This document shows positions 49,958 through 63,667 of a stretch of 64,000 nucleotides of DNA, piece after piece; the stretch's first letter is position 1; every line of letters begins with the position of its first letter. The notes under the pieces are model-generated. The model saw nothing but the letters and a program-made list of their open reading frames with translations. It did not search any database and was not told the DNA's origin. The DNA comes from Gordius sp. MW1. Taxonomy: Eukaryota; Nematomorpha; Gordioida; Gordea; Gordiidae. The DNA is taken from contig OZ038528.1 of assembly GCA_964036665.1 (NCBI GenBank), positions 10,360,501-10,424,500 of the forward strand. Reading direction: 5' to 3'. Position numbers and translations under genes: made by a program.

Positions 49958-50976
49958 ATGAAAAATAATATTTTTTTCGACCTCAAAATTTTTCCATTTT
50001 TTTCGTTCAACCATATCGCCCCCATGAAAGTTTTCGATTTCAGAGGTGAATTCCGTAAAAAAAATTTTTTGATCAGTCATCAAAAATTATTAACTTTAAA
50101 TCACGATCGCATAGAGCTTGTTTCACAAAAACTAGAGACACGCTTAGAAAGCGATATTGAAACAATCTAAACGCAACACAATGTTAATTTCTCTCAATCT
50201 GAAACTTGGCTTCGTGCAAAATTTCTTATCGAGATTCTAGCAAGGACATAATGCTAAGAATATTTACTGTCTTTTAAAGATTTTTTCAGCCCTCTTTCGA
50301 AAGAATATGAAAAATAATATTTTTTTCGACCTCAAAATTTTTTCATTTTATTCGTTCAACCATATCGCCCCCATGAAAGTTTTCGATATCAGAGGTAAAT
50401 TACGTAAAAAAATTTTTTTTGATCAGTCATCAAAAATTATTAACTTTAAATCACGATCGTGTTTCACAAAAACTAGAAACACGCTTAGAAAGCGATATTG
50501 AAACAATCTAAACGCAACACGAAAGTGTTAATTTCTCTCAATCTAAAACTTGGCCTCGTGCAAAAATTCTTATCGAGATTCTAACATGGACATTATGCTA
50601 AGAATATTTACTGACTTTTAAAGATTTTTTCAGCCCCCTTTCGAAAGAATATGAAAAATAAATTTTTTTCGACCTCAAATTTTTTTCGTTTCAACCATAT
50701 CGCCCCCATGAAAGTTTTCGATATCAGAGGTGAATTCCGTAAAAAAAATTTTTTTTGATCAGTCATCAAAAATTATTAACTTTAAATCACGATCGTGTTT
50801 CACAAAAACTAGAAACACGCTTAGAAAGCGATATTGAAACAATCTAAACGCAACACGAAATTGTTAATTTCTCTCAATCTAAAACTTGGCCTCGTGAAAA
50901 TTTCTTATCGAAACAAGGACATAATGCGAATATTTACTGACTTTTAAAGATTTTTTCAGCCCCCTTTCGAAAGAAT

Positions 50977-52719
50977 ATGAAAAATAAATTTTTTTCGACC
51001 TCAAAATTTTTTCATTTTTTTCGTTTCAACCATATCGCCCCCATTAAAGTTTTCGATATCAGAGGTGAATTCCGTAAAAAAAATTTTTTTTATCAGTCAT
51101 CAAAAATTATTAACTTTAAATCACGATCGCATAGAGCTTGTTTCACAAAAACTAGAGACACGAATAGAAAGCGATATTGAAACAATCTAAAAGCAACACG
51201 AAAATCTTAATTTCCTTCAATCTAAAACTTCCCCTTGTGCAAAAATTCTTATCGAGATTTTAACAAGGACATAATGCTAAGAATATTTACTGACTTTTAA
51301 AGATTTTTTCAGCCCCCTTTCGAAAGAATATGATAAATAAATTTTTTTCGACCTCAAAATTTTTTCATTTTTTTCCTTTCAACCATATCGCCCCCATGAA
51401 AGTTTTCGATATCAGAGGTGAATTCCGTAAAAAAAAATTTTTTTGATCAGTCATCAAAAATTATTAACTTTAAATCACGATCGCATAGAGCTAGTTTCAC
51501 AAAAACTAGAGACACGCTTAGAAAGCGATATTGAAACTATCTAAACGCAACACGAAAATCTTAATTTCTCTCCTAAAACTTCGCCTCGTGCAAAAATTCT
51601 TATCGAGATTCTAACAAGGACATAATGCTAAGAATAATTCCTAACTTTTAAAGATTTTTTCAGCCCCCTTTCGAAAGAATATGAAAAATAATATTTTTTT
51701 CGACCTCAAAATTTTTTCATTTTTTTGGTTCAACCATATCGCCCCCATGAAAGTTTTCGATATCAGAGGTGAATTCCGTAAAAAAAAATTTTTTTGATCA
51801 GTCATCAAAAATTATTAACTTTAAATCACGATCGCATAGAGCTTGTTTCACAAAAACTAGAGACACGCTTAGAAAGCGATATTGAAACTATCTAAACGCA
51901 ACACGAAAATCTTAATTTCTCTCCTAAAACTTCGCCTCGTGCAAAAATTCTTATCGAGATTCTAACAAGGACATAATGCTAAGAATAATTCCTAACTTTT
52001 TAAGATTTTTTCAGCCCCCTTTCGAAAGAATATGAAAAATAATATTTTTTTCGACCTCAAATATTTTTCATTTTTTTGGTTCAACCATATCGCCCCCATG
52101 AAAGTTTTCGATATCAGAGGTGAATTCCGTAAAAAAACATTTTTGATCAGTTATCAAAAATTATTAACTTTAAATCACGATCGCATAAAGCCTGTTTCAC
52201 AAAAACTAGAGACACGCTTAGAAAGCGATATTGAAACAATCTAAAAGCAACACGAAAATCTTAATTTCCTTCAATCTAAAACTTCCCCTTGTGCAAAAAT
52301 TCTTATCGAGATTCTAACAAGGACATAATGCTAAGAATATTTACTGACTTTTATAGATTTTTTCAGCCCCCTTTCGAAAGAATATGAAAAATAATATTAT
52401 TTTCGACCTCAAAATATTTTCAATTTTTTCGTTTCAACCAAATCGCCCCCATGAAAGTTTTCGATATCAGAGGTGAGTTCCGTAAAAAAAACTTTTTTAT
52501 CAAAAATTATTATTTTTAAATCACGATCTCATAGAGCTTGTTTCACAAAAACTAGAGACACGCTTAGAAAGCGATATTGAAACAATCTAAACGCAACACG
52601 AAATTGTTAATTTCTCTCAATCTAAAACTTGGCCTCGTGAAAATTTCTTATCGAAACAAGGACATAATGCGAATATTTACTGACTTTTAAAGATTTTTTC
52701 AGCCCCCTTTCGAAAGAAT
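50977..52719. repeat. Five-unit HOR, copy 1 (1743 bp)
   Basis: Units at 50977, 51330, 51681, 52032 and 52384. The first four match 61, 414, 765 and 1116 at the constant offset 50916 (61 to 50977, 1116 to 52032), including CCCATTAAAG, CACGAATAG and GAGCTAGTTTC. The fifth is the divergent TTATAG class. The joint before 50977 and the one before 52720 both read TTATCGAAACAAGG, a 7-bp loss compared with TTATCGAGATTTCTAACAAGG-type joints elsewhere in this region. Confidence 0.91.
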
Positions 52720-54469
52720 ATGAAAAATAAATTTTTTTCGACCTCAAAATTTTTTCATTTTTTTCGTTTCAACCATATCGCCCCCATTAAAGTTTTCGAT
52801 ATCAGAGGTGAATTCCGTAAAAAAAATTTTTTTTATCAGTCATCAAAAATTATTAACTTTAAATCACGATCGCATAGAGCTTGTTTCACAAAAACTAGAG
52901 ACACGAATAGAAAGCGATATTGAAACAATCTAAAAGCAACACGAAAATCTTAATTTCCTTCAATCTAAAACTTCCCCTTGTGCAAAAATTCTTATCGAGA
53001 TTTTAACAAGGACATAATTCTAAGAATATTTACTGACTTTTAAAGATTTTTTCAGCCCCCTTTCGAAAGAATATGATAAATAAATTTTTTTCGACCTCAA
53101 AATTTTTTCATTTTTTTCCTTTCAACCATATCGCCCCCATGAAAGTTTTCGATATCAGAGGTGAATTCCGTAAAAAAAAATTTTTTTGATCAGTCATCAA
53201 AAATTATTAACTTTAAATCACGATCGCATAGAGCTAGTTTCACAAAAACTAGAGACACGCTTAGAAAGCGATATTGAAACTATCTAAACGCAACACGAAA
53301 ATCTTAATTTCTCTCCTAAAACTTCGCCTCGTGCAAAAATTCTTATCGAGATTCTAACAAGGACATAATGCTAAGAATAATTCCTAACTTTTAAAGATTT
53401 TTTCAGCCCCCTTTCGAAAGAATATGAAAAATAATATTTTTTTCGACCTCAAAATTTTTTCATTTTTTTGGTTCAACCATATCGCCCCCATGAAAGTTTT
53501 CGATATCAGAGGTGAATTCCGTAAAAAAAAATTTTTTTGATCAGTCATCAAAAATTATTAACTTTAAATCACGATCGCATAGAGCTTGTTTCACAAAAAC
53601 TAGAGACACGCTTAGAAAGCGATATTGAAACTATCTAAACGCAACACGAAAATCTTAATTTCTCTCCTAAAACTTCGCCTCGTGCAAAAATTCTTATCGA
53701 GATTCTAACAAGGACATAATGCTAAGAATAATTCCTAACTTTTTAAGATTTTTTCAGCCCCCTTTCGAAAGAATATGAAAAATAATATTTTTTTCGACCT
53801 CAAATATTTTTCATTTTTTTGGTTCAACCATATCGCCCCCATGAAAGTTTTCGATATCAGAGGTGAATTCCGTAAAAAAACATTTTTGATCAGTTATCAA
53901 AAATTATTAACTTTAAATCACGATCGCATAAAGCCTGTTTCACAAAAACTAGAGACACGCTTAGAAAGCGATATTGAAACAATCTAAAAGCAACACGAAA
54001 ATCTTAATTTCCTTCAATCTAAAACTTCCCCTTGTGCAAAAATTCTTATCGAGATTCTAACAAGGACATAATGCTAAGAATATTTACTGACTTTTATAGA
54101 TTTTTTCAGCCCCCTTTCGAAAGAATATGAAAAATAATATTATTTTCGACCTCAAAATATTTTCAATTTTTTCGTTTCAACCAAATCGCCCCCATGAAAG
54201 TTTTCGATATCAGAGGTGAGTTCCGTAAAAAAAACTTTTTTATCAAAAATTATTATTTTTAAATCACGATCTCATAGAGCTTGTTTCACAAAAACTAGAG
54301 ACACGCTTAGAAAGCGATATTGAAACAATCTAAACGCAACACGAAATTGTTAATTTCTCTCAATCTAAAACTTGGCCTCGTGAAAATTTCTTATCGAGAT
54401 TTCTAACAAGGACATAATGCGAATATTTACTGACTTTTAAAGATTTTTTCAGCCCCCTTTCGAAAGAAT
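52720..54469. repeat. Five-unit HOR, copy 2 (1750 bp)
   Basis: Units at 52720, 53073, 53424, 53775 and 54127 match copy 1 at +1743. The copy is 7 bp longer only because the joint before 54470 keeps GAGATTTCTAAC, as does the joint before 47169. A private change ATAATTCTAAG (near 53017) replaces ATAATGCTAAG. Confidence 0.91.
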
Positions 54470-56567
54470 ATGAAAAATAAATTTTTTTCGACCTCAAAAT
54501 TTTTTCATTTTTTTCGTTTCAACCATATCGCCCCCATTAAAGTTTTCGATATCAGAGGTGAATTCCGTAAAAAAATTTTTTTTGATCAGTCATCAAAAAT
54601 TATTAACTTTAAATCACGATCGCATAGAGCTTGTTTCACAAAAACTAGAGACACGCTTAGAAAGCGATATTGAAACAATCTAAAAGCAACACGAAAATCT
54701 TAATTTCCTTCAATCTAAAACTTCCCCTTGTGCAAAAATTCTTATCGAGATTTTAACAAGGACATAATGCTAAGAATATTTACTGACTTTTAAAGATTTT
54801 TTCAGCCCCCTTTCGAAAGAATATGATAAATAAATTTTTTTCGACCTCAGAATTTTTTCATTTTTTTCCTTTCAACCATATCGCCCCCATGAAAGTTTTC
54901 GATATCAGAGGTGAATTCCGTAAAAAAAATTTTTTTTGATCAGTCATCAAAAATTATTAACTTTAAATCACGATCGCATAGAGCTTGTTTCACAAAAACT
55001 AGAGACACGCTTAGAAAGCGATATTGAAACTATCTAAACGCAACACGAAAATCTTAATTTCTCTCCTAAAACTTCGCCTCGTGCAAAAATTCTTATCGAG
55101 ATTCTAACAAGGACATAATGCTAAGAATAATTCCTAACTTTTAAAGATTTTTTCAGCCCCCTTTCGAAAGAATATGAAAAATAATATTTTTTTCGACCTC
55201 AAATTTTTTTCATTTTTTTGGTTCAACCATATCGCCCCCATGAAAGTTTTCGATATCAGAGGTGAATTCCGTAAAAAAAAATTTTTTGATCAGTCATCAA
55301 AAATTATTAACTTTAAATCACGATCGTGTTTCACAGAAACTAGAGACACGCTTAGAAAGCGATATTGAAACAATCTAAACGCAACACGAAAATCTTAATT
55401 TCCTTCAATCTAAAACTTCCCTTCGTGCAAAAATTCTTATCGAGATTCTAACAAGGACATAATGCTAAGAATATCTACTGACTTTTGAAGATTTTTTCAG
55501 CTCCCTTTCGAAAGAATATGCAAAATAATATTTTTTCGACCTCAAAATTTTTTCATTTTTTTTGTTTCAACCATATCGCCCCCATGAAAGTTTTCGATAT
55601 CAGAGGTGAATTCCGTAAAAAAAAAATTTTTTGGTCAGTCATCAAAAATTATTAACTTTAAATCACGATCGCATAGAGCTTGTTTCACAAAAACTAGAGA
55701 CACGCATAGAAAGCGATATTGAAACAATCTAAAAGCAAGACGAAAATCTTAATTTCCTTCAATCTAAAACTTCCCCTTGTGCTAAAATTCTTATCGAGAT
55801 TTTAACAAGGACATAATGCTAAGAATATTTACTGACTTTTAAAGATTTTTTCAGCCCCCTTTCGAAAGAATATGAAAAATAATATTTTTTTCGACCTCAA
55901 AATTTTTCCATTTTTTTCGTTCAACCATATCGCCCCCATGAAAGTTTTCGATATCAGAGGTGAATTCCGTAAAAAAAATTTTTTGATCAGTCATCAAAAA
56001 TTATTAACTTTAAATCACGATCGCGTAGAGCTTGTTTCACAAAAACTAGAGACACGCTTAGAAAGCGATATTGAAACAATCTAAAAGCAAGACGAAAATC
56101 TTAATTTCCTTCAATCTAAAACTTCCCCTTGTGCAAAAATTCTTATCGAGATTTTAACAAGGACATAATGCTAAGAATATTTACTGACTTTTAAAGATTT
56201 TTTCAGCCCCCTTTCGAAAGAATATGATAAATAAATTTTTTTCGACCTCAAAATTTTTTCATTTTTTTCGTTTCAACCATATCGCCCCCATGAAAGTTTT
56301 CGATATCAGAGGTGAATTCCGTAAAAAAAAATTTTTTGATCAGTCATCAAAAATTATTAACTTTAAATCACGATCGTGTTTCACAGAAACTAGAGACACG
56401 CTTAGAAAGCGATATTGAAACAATCTAAACGCAACACGAAAATGTTAATTTCTCCCAATCTAAAACTTGGCCTCGTGCAAAATTTCTTATCGAGATTCTA
56501 ACAAGGACATAATGCTAAGAATATTTACTGACTTTTAAAGATTTTTTCAGCCCCCTTTCGAAAGAAT
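54470..56567. repeat. Block 11: partial copy of 47.2-50.3 kb missing four units
   Basis: Units at 54470, 54823, 55174, 55518, 55872 and 56224. Units 54470, 54823 and the front of 55174 match 47169, 47522 and 47873 at +7301. The back of 55174, 55518 and the front of 55872 match 49260, 49604 and 49958 at +5914. The change of offset, 1387 bp, equals four monomers, and the switch happens inside the 55174 unit. The 56224 unit joins an I-type front to the CTCCCAATCTAAAACTTGG tail of the 6277 class and so leads into the next block. Confidence 0.88.
55174..55517. repeat. Recombinant monomer at a four-unit deletion joint
   Basis: The front, through TTTTTTTGGTTCAACC (to about 55225), matches the unit at 47873, including CTCAAATTTTTTTCATTT. 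The back, from the A9T6 tract on (about 55273), matches the unit at 49260, with GATCGTGTTTCACAGAAAC and the CTTCCCTTCG tail. The switch lies in the identical stretch between, roughly 55221-55279. Relative to 47.9-49.3 kb exactly 1387 bp are absent. This is what homologous unequal crossing over between units four apart would leave. Confidence 0.9.
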
Positions 56568-58620
56568 ATGAAAAATAATATTTTTTTCGATCTCAAAATT
56601 TTTTCATTTTTTTTGTTCAACCATATCGCCCCATGAAAGTTTTCGATATCAGAGGTGAATTCCGTAAAAAAAAATTTTTTGATCAGTCATCAAAAATTAT
56701 TAACTTTAAATCACGATCGTGTTTCACAGAAACTAGAGACACGCTTAGAAAGCGATATTGAAACAATCTAAACGCAACACGAAAATCTTAATTTCCTTCA
56801 ATCTAAAACTTCCCTTCGTGCAAAAATTCTTATCGAGATTCTAACAAGGACATAATGCTAAGAATATCTACTGACTTTTAAAGATTTTTTCAGCCCCCTT
56901 TCCAAAGAATATGCAAAATAATATTTTTTCGACCTCAATTTTTTCATTTTTTTTGTTTCAACCATATCGCCCCCATGAAAGTTTTCGATATCAGAGGTGA
57001 ATTCCGTAAAAAAAATTTTTTTTGGTCAGTCATCAAAAATTATTAACTTTAAATCACGATCGCATAGAGCTTGTTTCACAAAAACTATAGACACGCTTAG
57101 AAAGCGATATTGAAACAATCTAAAAGCAACACGAAAATCTTATCCTTCAATCTAAAACTTCCCCTTGTGCAAAAATTCTTATCGAGATTCTAACAAGGAC
57201 ATAATGCTAAGAATATTTACTGACTTTTAAAGATTTTTTCAGCCCCCTTTCGAAAGAATATGAAAAATAAATTTTTTTCGACCTCAAATTTTTTTCGTTT
57301 CAACCATATCGCCCCCATGAAAGTTTTCGATATCAGAGGTGAATTCCGTAAAAATATTTTTTTTGATCAGTCATCAAAAATTATTAACTTTAAATCACGA
57401 TCTCATAGAGCTTGTTTCACAAAAACTAGAGACACGCTTAGAAAGCGATATTGAAACAATCTAAACGCAACACGAAAGTGTTAATTTCTCTCAATCTAAA
57501 ACTTGGCCTCGTGCAAAATTTCTTATCGAGATTCTAACAAGGACATAATGCTAAAAATATTTACTGACTTTTAAAGATTTTTTCAGCCCCCTTTCAAAAG
57601 AATATGAAAAATAATATTTTTTTCGACCTCAAAATTTTTTCATTTTTTTCGTTCAACCTTATCGCCCCCATGAAAGTTTTCGATATCAGAGGTGAATTCC
57701 GTAAAAAATATTTTTTTATCAAAAATTATTACCTTAATTCAAGATAAAACTAGAGACACGCTTAGAAAGCGATATTGAAACAATCTAAACGCAACACGAA
57801 AATGTTAATTTCTCCCAATCTAAAACTTGGCCTCGTGCAAAATTTCTTATCGAGATTCTAACAAGGACATAATGCTAAGAATATTTACTGACTTTTAAAG
57901 ATTTTTTCAGCCCCCTTTCGAAAGAATATGAAAAATAATATTTTTTTCGACCTCAAAATTTTTTCATTTTTTTTGTTCAACCATATCGCCCCATGAAAGT
58001 TTTCGATATCAGAGGTGAATTCCGTAAAAAAAATTTTTTTGATCAGTCATCAAAAATTATTAACGTTAAATCACGATCGTGTTTCACAGAAACTAGAGAC
58101 ACGCTTAGAAAGCGATATTGAAACAATCTAAACGCAACACGAAAATCTTAATTTCCTTCAATCTAAAACTTCCCTTCGTGCAAAAATTCTTATCGAGATT
58201 CTAAGAAGGACATAATGCTAAGAATATCTACTGACTTTTAAAGATTTTTTCAGCCCCCTTTCCAAAGAATATGCAAAATAATATTTTTCGACCTCAAAAT
58301 TTTTTCATTTTTTTTGTTTCAACCATATCGCCCCCATGAAAGTTTTCGATATCAGAGGTGAATTCCGTAAAAAAAATTTTTTTTGGTCAGTCATCAAAAA
58401 TTATTAACTTTAAATCACGATCGCATAGAGCTTGTTTCACAAAAACTATAGACACGCTTAGAAAGCGATATTGAAACAATCTAAAAGCAACACGAAAATC
58501 TTATCCTTCAATCTAAAACTTCCCCTTGTGCAAAAATTTTTATCGAGATTCTAACAAGGACATAATGCTAAGAATATTTACTGACTTTTAAAGATTTTTT
58601 CAGCCCCCTTTCGAAAGAAT

Positions 58621-58954
58621 ATGAAAAATAAATTTTTTTCGACCTCAAATTTTTTTCGTTTCAACCATATCGCCCCCATGAAAGTTTTCGATATCAGAGG
58701 TGAGTTCCGTAAAAAAAATTTTTTGATCAGTCATCAAAAATTATTAACTTTAAATCACGATCGTGTTTCACAGAAACTAGAGACACGCTTAGAAAGCGAT
58801 ATTGAAACAATCTAAACGCAACACGAAAATCTTAATTTCCTTCAATCTAAAACTTCCCTTCGTGCAAAAATTCTTATCGAGATTCTAACAAGGACATAAT
58901 GCTAAGAATATCTACTGACTTTTAAAGATTTTTTCAGCCCCCTTTCCAAAGAAT
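58621..58954. repeat. Hybrid unit, short front and 6600-type tail
   Basis: The front is of the 7293 type (CTCAAATTTTTTTCG, GATATCAG), then GGTGAGTTCCG, and the back has TTTTTTGATCAG, GATCGTGTTTCACAGAAAC and CTTCCCTTCG as in the 6600 class. The next unit (58955) is again of the 6943 type, so the order 6943-hybrid-6943 type suggests an exchange that repeated part of the local HOR. Confidence 0.83.
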
Positions 58955-61900
58955 ATGCAAAATAATATTTTTCGACCTCAATTTTTTCATTTTTTTTGTT
59001 TCAACCATATCGCCCCCATGAAAGTTTTCGATATCAGAGGTGAATTCCGTAAAAAAAATTTTTTTTGGTCAGTCATCAAAAATTATTAACTTTAAATCAC
59101 GATTGCATAGAGCTTGTTTCACAAAAACTATAGACACGCTTAGAAAGCGATATTGAAACAATCTAAAAGCAACACGAAAATCTTATCCTTCAATCTAAAA
59201 CTTCCCCTTGTGCAAAAATTCTTATCGAGATTTTAACAAGGACATAATGCTAAGAATATTTACTGACTTTTAAAGATTTTTTCAGCCCCCTTTCGAAAGA
59301 ATATGAAAAATAAATTTTTTTCGACCTCAAATTTTTTTCGTTTCAACCATATCGCCCCCATGAAAGTTTTCGATATCAGAGGTGAATTCCGTAAAAATAT
59401 TTTTTTTGATCAGTCATCAAAAATTATTAACTTTAAATCACGATCTCATAGAGCTTGTTTCACAAAAACTAGAGACACGCTTAGAAAGCGATATTGAAAC
59501 AATCTAAACGCAACACGAAAGTGTTAATTTCTCTCAATCTAAAACTTGGCCTCGTGCAAAATTTCTTATCGAGATTCTAATAAGGACATTCTTTTAAAGA
59601 TTTTTTCAGCCCCCTTCCGAAAGAATATGAAAAATAAATTTTTTTCGACCTCAAAATTTTTTCATTTTTTTTGTTCAACCATATCGCCCCCATGAAAGTT
59701 TTCGATATCAGAGGTGAATGCCGTAAAAAAAAATTTTTGATCAGTCATCAAAAATTATTAACTTTAAATCACGATCGTGTTTCACAAAAACTAGAAACAC
59801 GCTTAGAAAGCGATATTGAAACAATCTAAACGCAACACGAAAGTGTTAATTTCTCTCAATCTAAAACTTGGCCTCGTGCAAAATTTCTTATCGAGATTCT
59901 AACAAGGACATAATGCTAAGAATATTTACTGACTTTTAAATATTTTTTCAGCCCCCTTTCGAAAGAATATGAAAAATAATATTTTTTTCGACCTCAAAAT
60001 TTTTTAATTTTTTTCGTTCAACCATATCGCCCCCATGAAAGTTTTCGATATCAGAGGTGAATGCCGTAAAAAAAATTTTTTGATCAGTCATCAAAAATTA
60101 TTAACTTTAAATCACGATCGTGTTTCACAAAAACTAGAGACACGCTTAGAAAGCGATATTGAAACAATCTAAACGCAACACGAAAGTGTTAATTTCTCTC
60201 AATCTAAAACTTGGCCTCGTGCAAAATTTCTTATCGAGATTCTAACAAGGACATAATGCTAAGAATATTTACTGACTTTTAAAGATTTTTTCAGCCCCCT
60301 TTCGAAAGAATATGAAAAATAAATTTTTTTCGAACTCAAAATTTTTTCATTTTTTTTGTTCAACCATATCGCCCCCATGAAAGTTTTCGATATCAGAGGT
60401 GAATTCCGTAAAAAAAAATTTTTGATCAGTCATCAAAAATTATTAACTTTAAATCACGATCGTGTTTCACAAAAACTAGAAACACGCTTAGAAAGCGATA
60501 TTGAAACAATCTAAACGCAACACGAAAATGTTAATTTCTCTCAATCTGAAACTTGGCTTCGTGCAAAATTTCTTATCGAGATTCTAGCAAGGACATTTGC
60601 TAAGAATATTTACTGACTTTTAAAGATTTTTTCAGCCCCCTTTCGAAAGAATATGAAAAATAAATTTTTTTCGACCTCAAATTTTTTTCGTTTCAACCAT
60701 ATCGCCCTCATGAAAGTTTTCGATATCAGAGGTGAATTCCGTAAAAAAAAAATTTTTTGATCAGTCATCAAAAATTATTAACTTTAAATCACGATCGCAT
60801 AGAGCTTGTTTCACAAAAACTAGAGACACGCTTAGAAAGCGATATTGAAACAATCTAAACGCAACACGAAAATGTTAATTTCTCTCCTAAAACTTCGCTT
60901 CGTGCAAAATTTCTTATCGAGATTCTAACAAGGACATAATGCTAAAAATATTTACTGACTTTTAAAGATTTTTTCAGCCCCCTTTCAAAAGAATATGAAA
61001 AATAATATTTTTTTCGACCTCAAAATTTTTTCATTTTTTTCGTTCACCTTATCGCCCCCATGAAAGTTTTCGATATCAAAGGTGAATTCCGCAAAAAATA
61101 TTTTTTCATCAAAAATTATTACCTTAAATCAGAATAAAACTAGAGACACGCTTAGAAAGCGATATTGAAACAATCTAAACGCAACACGAAAATGTTAATT
61201 TCTCCCAATCTAAAACTTGGCCTCGTGCAAAATTTCTTATCGAGATTCTAACAAGGACATAATGCTAAGAATATTTACTGACTTTTAAAGATTTTTTCAG
61301 CCCCCTTTCGAAAGAATATGAAAAATAATATTTTTTTCGACCTCAAAATTTTTTCATTTTTTTTGTTCAACCATATCGCCCCATGAAAGTTTTCGATATC
61401 AGAGGTGAATTCCGTAAAAAAAAATTTTTTGATCAGTCATCAAAAATTATTAACTTTAAATCACGATCGTGTTTCACAGAAACTAGAGACACGCTTAGAA
61501 AGCGATATTGAAACAATCTAAACGCAACACGAAAATCTTAATTTCTCTCCTAAAACTTCGCCTCGTGCAAAAATTCTTATCGAGATTCTAACAAGGACAT
61601 TATGCTAAGAATATTTACTGACTTTTAAAGATTTTTTCAGCCCCTTCCGAAAGAATATGAAAAATAAATTTTTTTCGACCTCAAAATTTTTTCATTTTTT
61701 TCGTTCAACCATATCGTTCCCATGAAAGTTTTTGATATCAGAGGTGAATTCTGTAAAAAATATTTTTTCATCAAAAATTATTAACTTTAAATCAGGATCG
61801 CATAGAGCTTGTTTTACAAAAACTAGAGACACGCTTAAAAAGCGATATTGAAACTATCTAAACGCAACACGAAAATCTTAATTTCTCTCCTAAAACTTCG

Positions 61901-63037
61901 CCCCGTGCAAAAATTCTTATCGAGATTCTAACAAGGACATAATGCTAAGAATATTTCCTAACTTTTAAAGATTTTTTCAGCCCCCTTTCGAAAGAATATG
62001 AAAAATAATATTTTTTTCGACCTCAAAATTTTTTCATTTTTTTCGTTCAACCATATCGCCCCCATGAAAGTTTTCGATATCAGAGGTGAATTCCGTAAAA
62101 AAAAAATTTTTGATCAGTCATCAAAAATTATTAACTTTAAATCACGATCGTGTTTCACAAAAACTAGAGACACGCTTAGAAAGCGATATTGAAACAATCT
62201 AAAAGCGACACGAAAATCTTAATTTCCTTCAATCTGAAACTTCCCCTTGTGCAAAAATTCTTATCGAGATTCTAACAAGGACATAATGCTAAGAATATTT
62301 ACTGACTTTTAAAGATTTTTTCAGCCCCCTTTCGAAAGAATATGATAAATAAATTTTTTTCGACCTCAAAATTTTTTCATTTTTTTCGTTTCAACCATAT
62401 CGCCCCCATGAAAGTTTTCGATATCAGAGGTGAATTCCGTAAAAAAAAATTTTTTGATCAGTCATCAAAAATTATTAACTTTAAATCACGATCGTGTTTC
62501 ACAGAAACTAGAGACACGCTTAGAAAGCGATATTGAAACAATCTAAACGCAACACGAAAATCTTAATTTCCTTCAATCTAAAACTTCCCTTCGTGCAAAA
62601 ATTCTTATCGAGATTCTAACAAGGACATAATGCTAAGAATATCTACTGACTTTTAAAGATTTTTTCAGCTCCCTTTCGAAAGAATATGCAAAATAATATT
62701 TTTTCGACCTCAAAATTTTTTCATTTTTTTTTGTTTCAACCATATCGCCCCTATGAAAGTTTTCGATATCAGAGGTGAATTCCGTAAAAAAAAATTTTTT
62801 TGGTCAGTCATCAAAAATTATTAACTTTAAATCACGATCGCATAGAGCTTGTTTCACAAAAACTAGAGACACGCTTAGAAACCGATATTGAAACAATCTA
62901 AAAGCAACACGAAAATCTTATCCTTCAATCTAAAACTTCCCCTTGCGCAAAAAATCTTATCGAGATTCTAACAAGGACATAATAATAAGAATATTTACTG
63001 ACTTTTAAAGATTTTTTCAGCCCCCTTTCGAAAGAAT

Positions 63038-63345
63038 ATGAAAAATAAATTTTTTTCGACCTCAAATTTTTTTCGTTTCAACCATATCGCCCCCATTGAA
63101 AGTTTTCGATTTCAGAGGTGAATTCTGTAAAAATATTTTTTTTGATCAGTCATCAAAAATTATTAACTTTAAATCACGATATAGAGCTTGTTTCACAAAA
63201 ACTAGAGACACGCTTAGAAAGCGATATTGAAACAATCTAAACGCAACACGAAAGTGTTAATTTCTCTCAATCTAAAACTTAGCCTCGTGCAAAAAAGAAT
63301 ATTTACTGACTTTTAAAGATTTTTTCAGCCCCCTTTCGAAAGAAT
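63038..63345. repeat. Shortest unit, 308 bp
   Basis: The tail runs from CTCGTGCAAAAAAG into AATATTTACTG (near 63287-63307), losing the TTATCGAGATTCTAAC and GGACATTATG segment. It also has CCCCATTGAAAG (one extra T) and AATCACGATATAGAGC, a loss at the CGATCG site. The counterpart at 14750 has none of these but a different tail deletion. Confidence 0.87.
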
Positions 63346-63667
63346 ATGAAAAATAATATTTTTTTCGACCTCAAAATTTTTTCATTTTTTTCGTTCAACC
63401 ATATCGCCCCCATGAAAGTTTTCGATATCAGAGATGAATTCCGTAAAAAAAAATTTTTGATCAGTCAACAAAAATTATTAACTTTAAATCACGATCGTGT
63501 TTCACTAGAAAGCGATATTGAAACAATCTAAAAGCAACACAAAAATCTTAATTTCCTTCAATCTAAAACTTCCCCTTGTGCAAAACTTATCGAGATTCTA
63601 ACAAGGACATAATGCTAAGAATATTTACTGACTTTTAAAGATTTTTTCAGCCCCCTTTTGAAAGAAT
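63346..63667. repeat. 322-bp unit with an 18-bp core deletion
   Basis: GTGTTTCAC joins directly to TAGAAAGCGATA (near 63498-63515), removing the ACTAGAGACACGC core that almost every other unit keeps. The counterpart at 15070 retains it. Both share GAGATGAATTCC and CAGTCAACAAAA, so they are true counterparts and the core loss is recent. It is the only unit I noticed without the core. Confidence 0.87.

Larger units (their letters stand above)
46826..50976. repeat. Block 9: mixed units related to block 1
   Basis: Units at 46826, 47169, 47522, 47873, 48225, 48566, 48909, 49260, 49604, 49958, 50307 and 50651. The run 47169-47522-47873-48225-48566 parallels 61-414-(765/1116)-1468-1809. Here 47873 takes the place of both 765 and 1116, so one monomer is absent relative to the left end. 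The run 49958-50307-50651 parallels 43363-43712-44056. At 48909 the unit has AAAAAAATATTAAC, a private A-tract change. Confidence 0.85.

Noticed and set aside
61..63531. Recurrent open reading frames of 61-70 codons, about one per monomer, with a common start and an inner segment read as MKVFDIRGEFRK.
   Set aside because: The monomer length is not a multiple of three, A/T-tract indels shift the frame so that the second half is read in different frames in different units, and many units are interrupted. The products are low-complexity F/K/N-rich. There is no ribosome-site or codon-use signal. They are by-products of the repeat.
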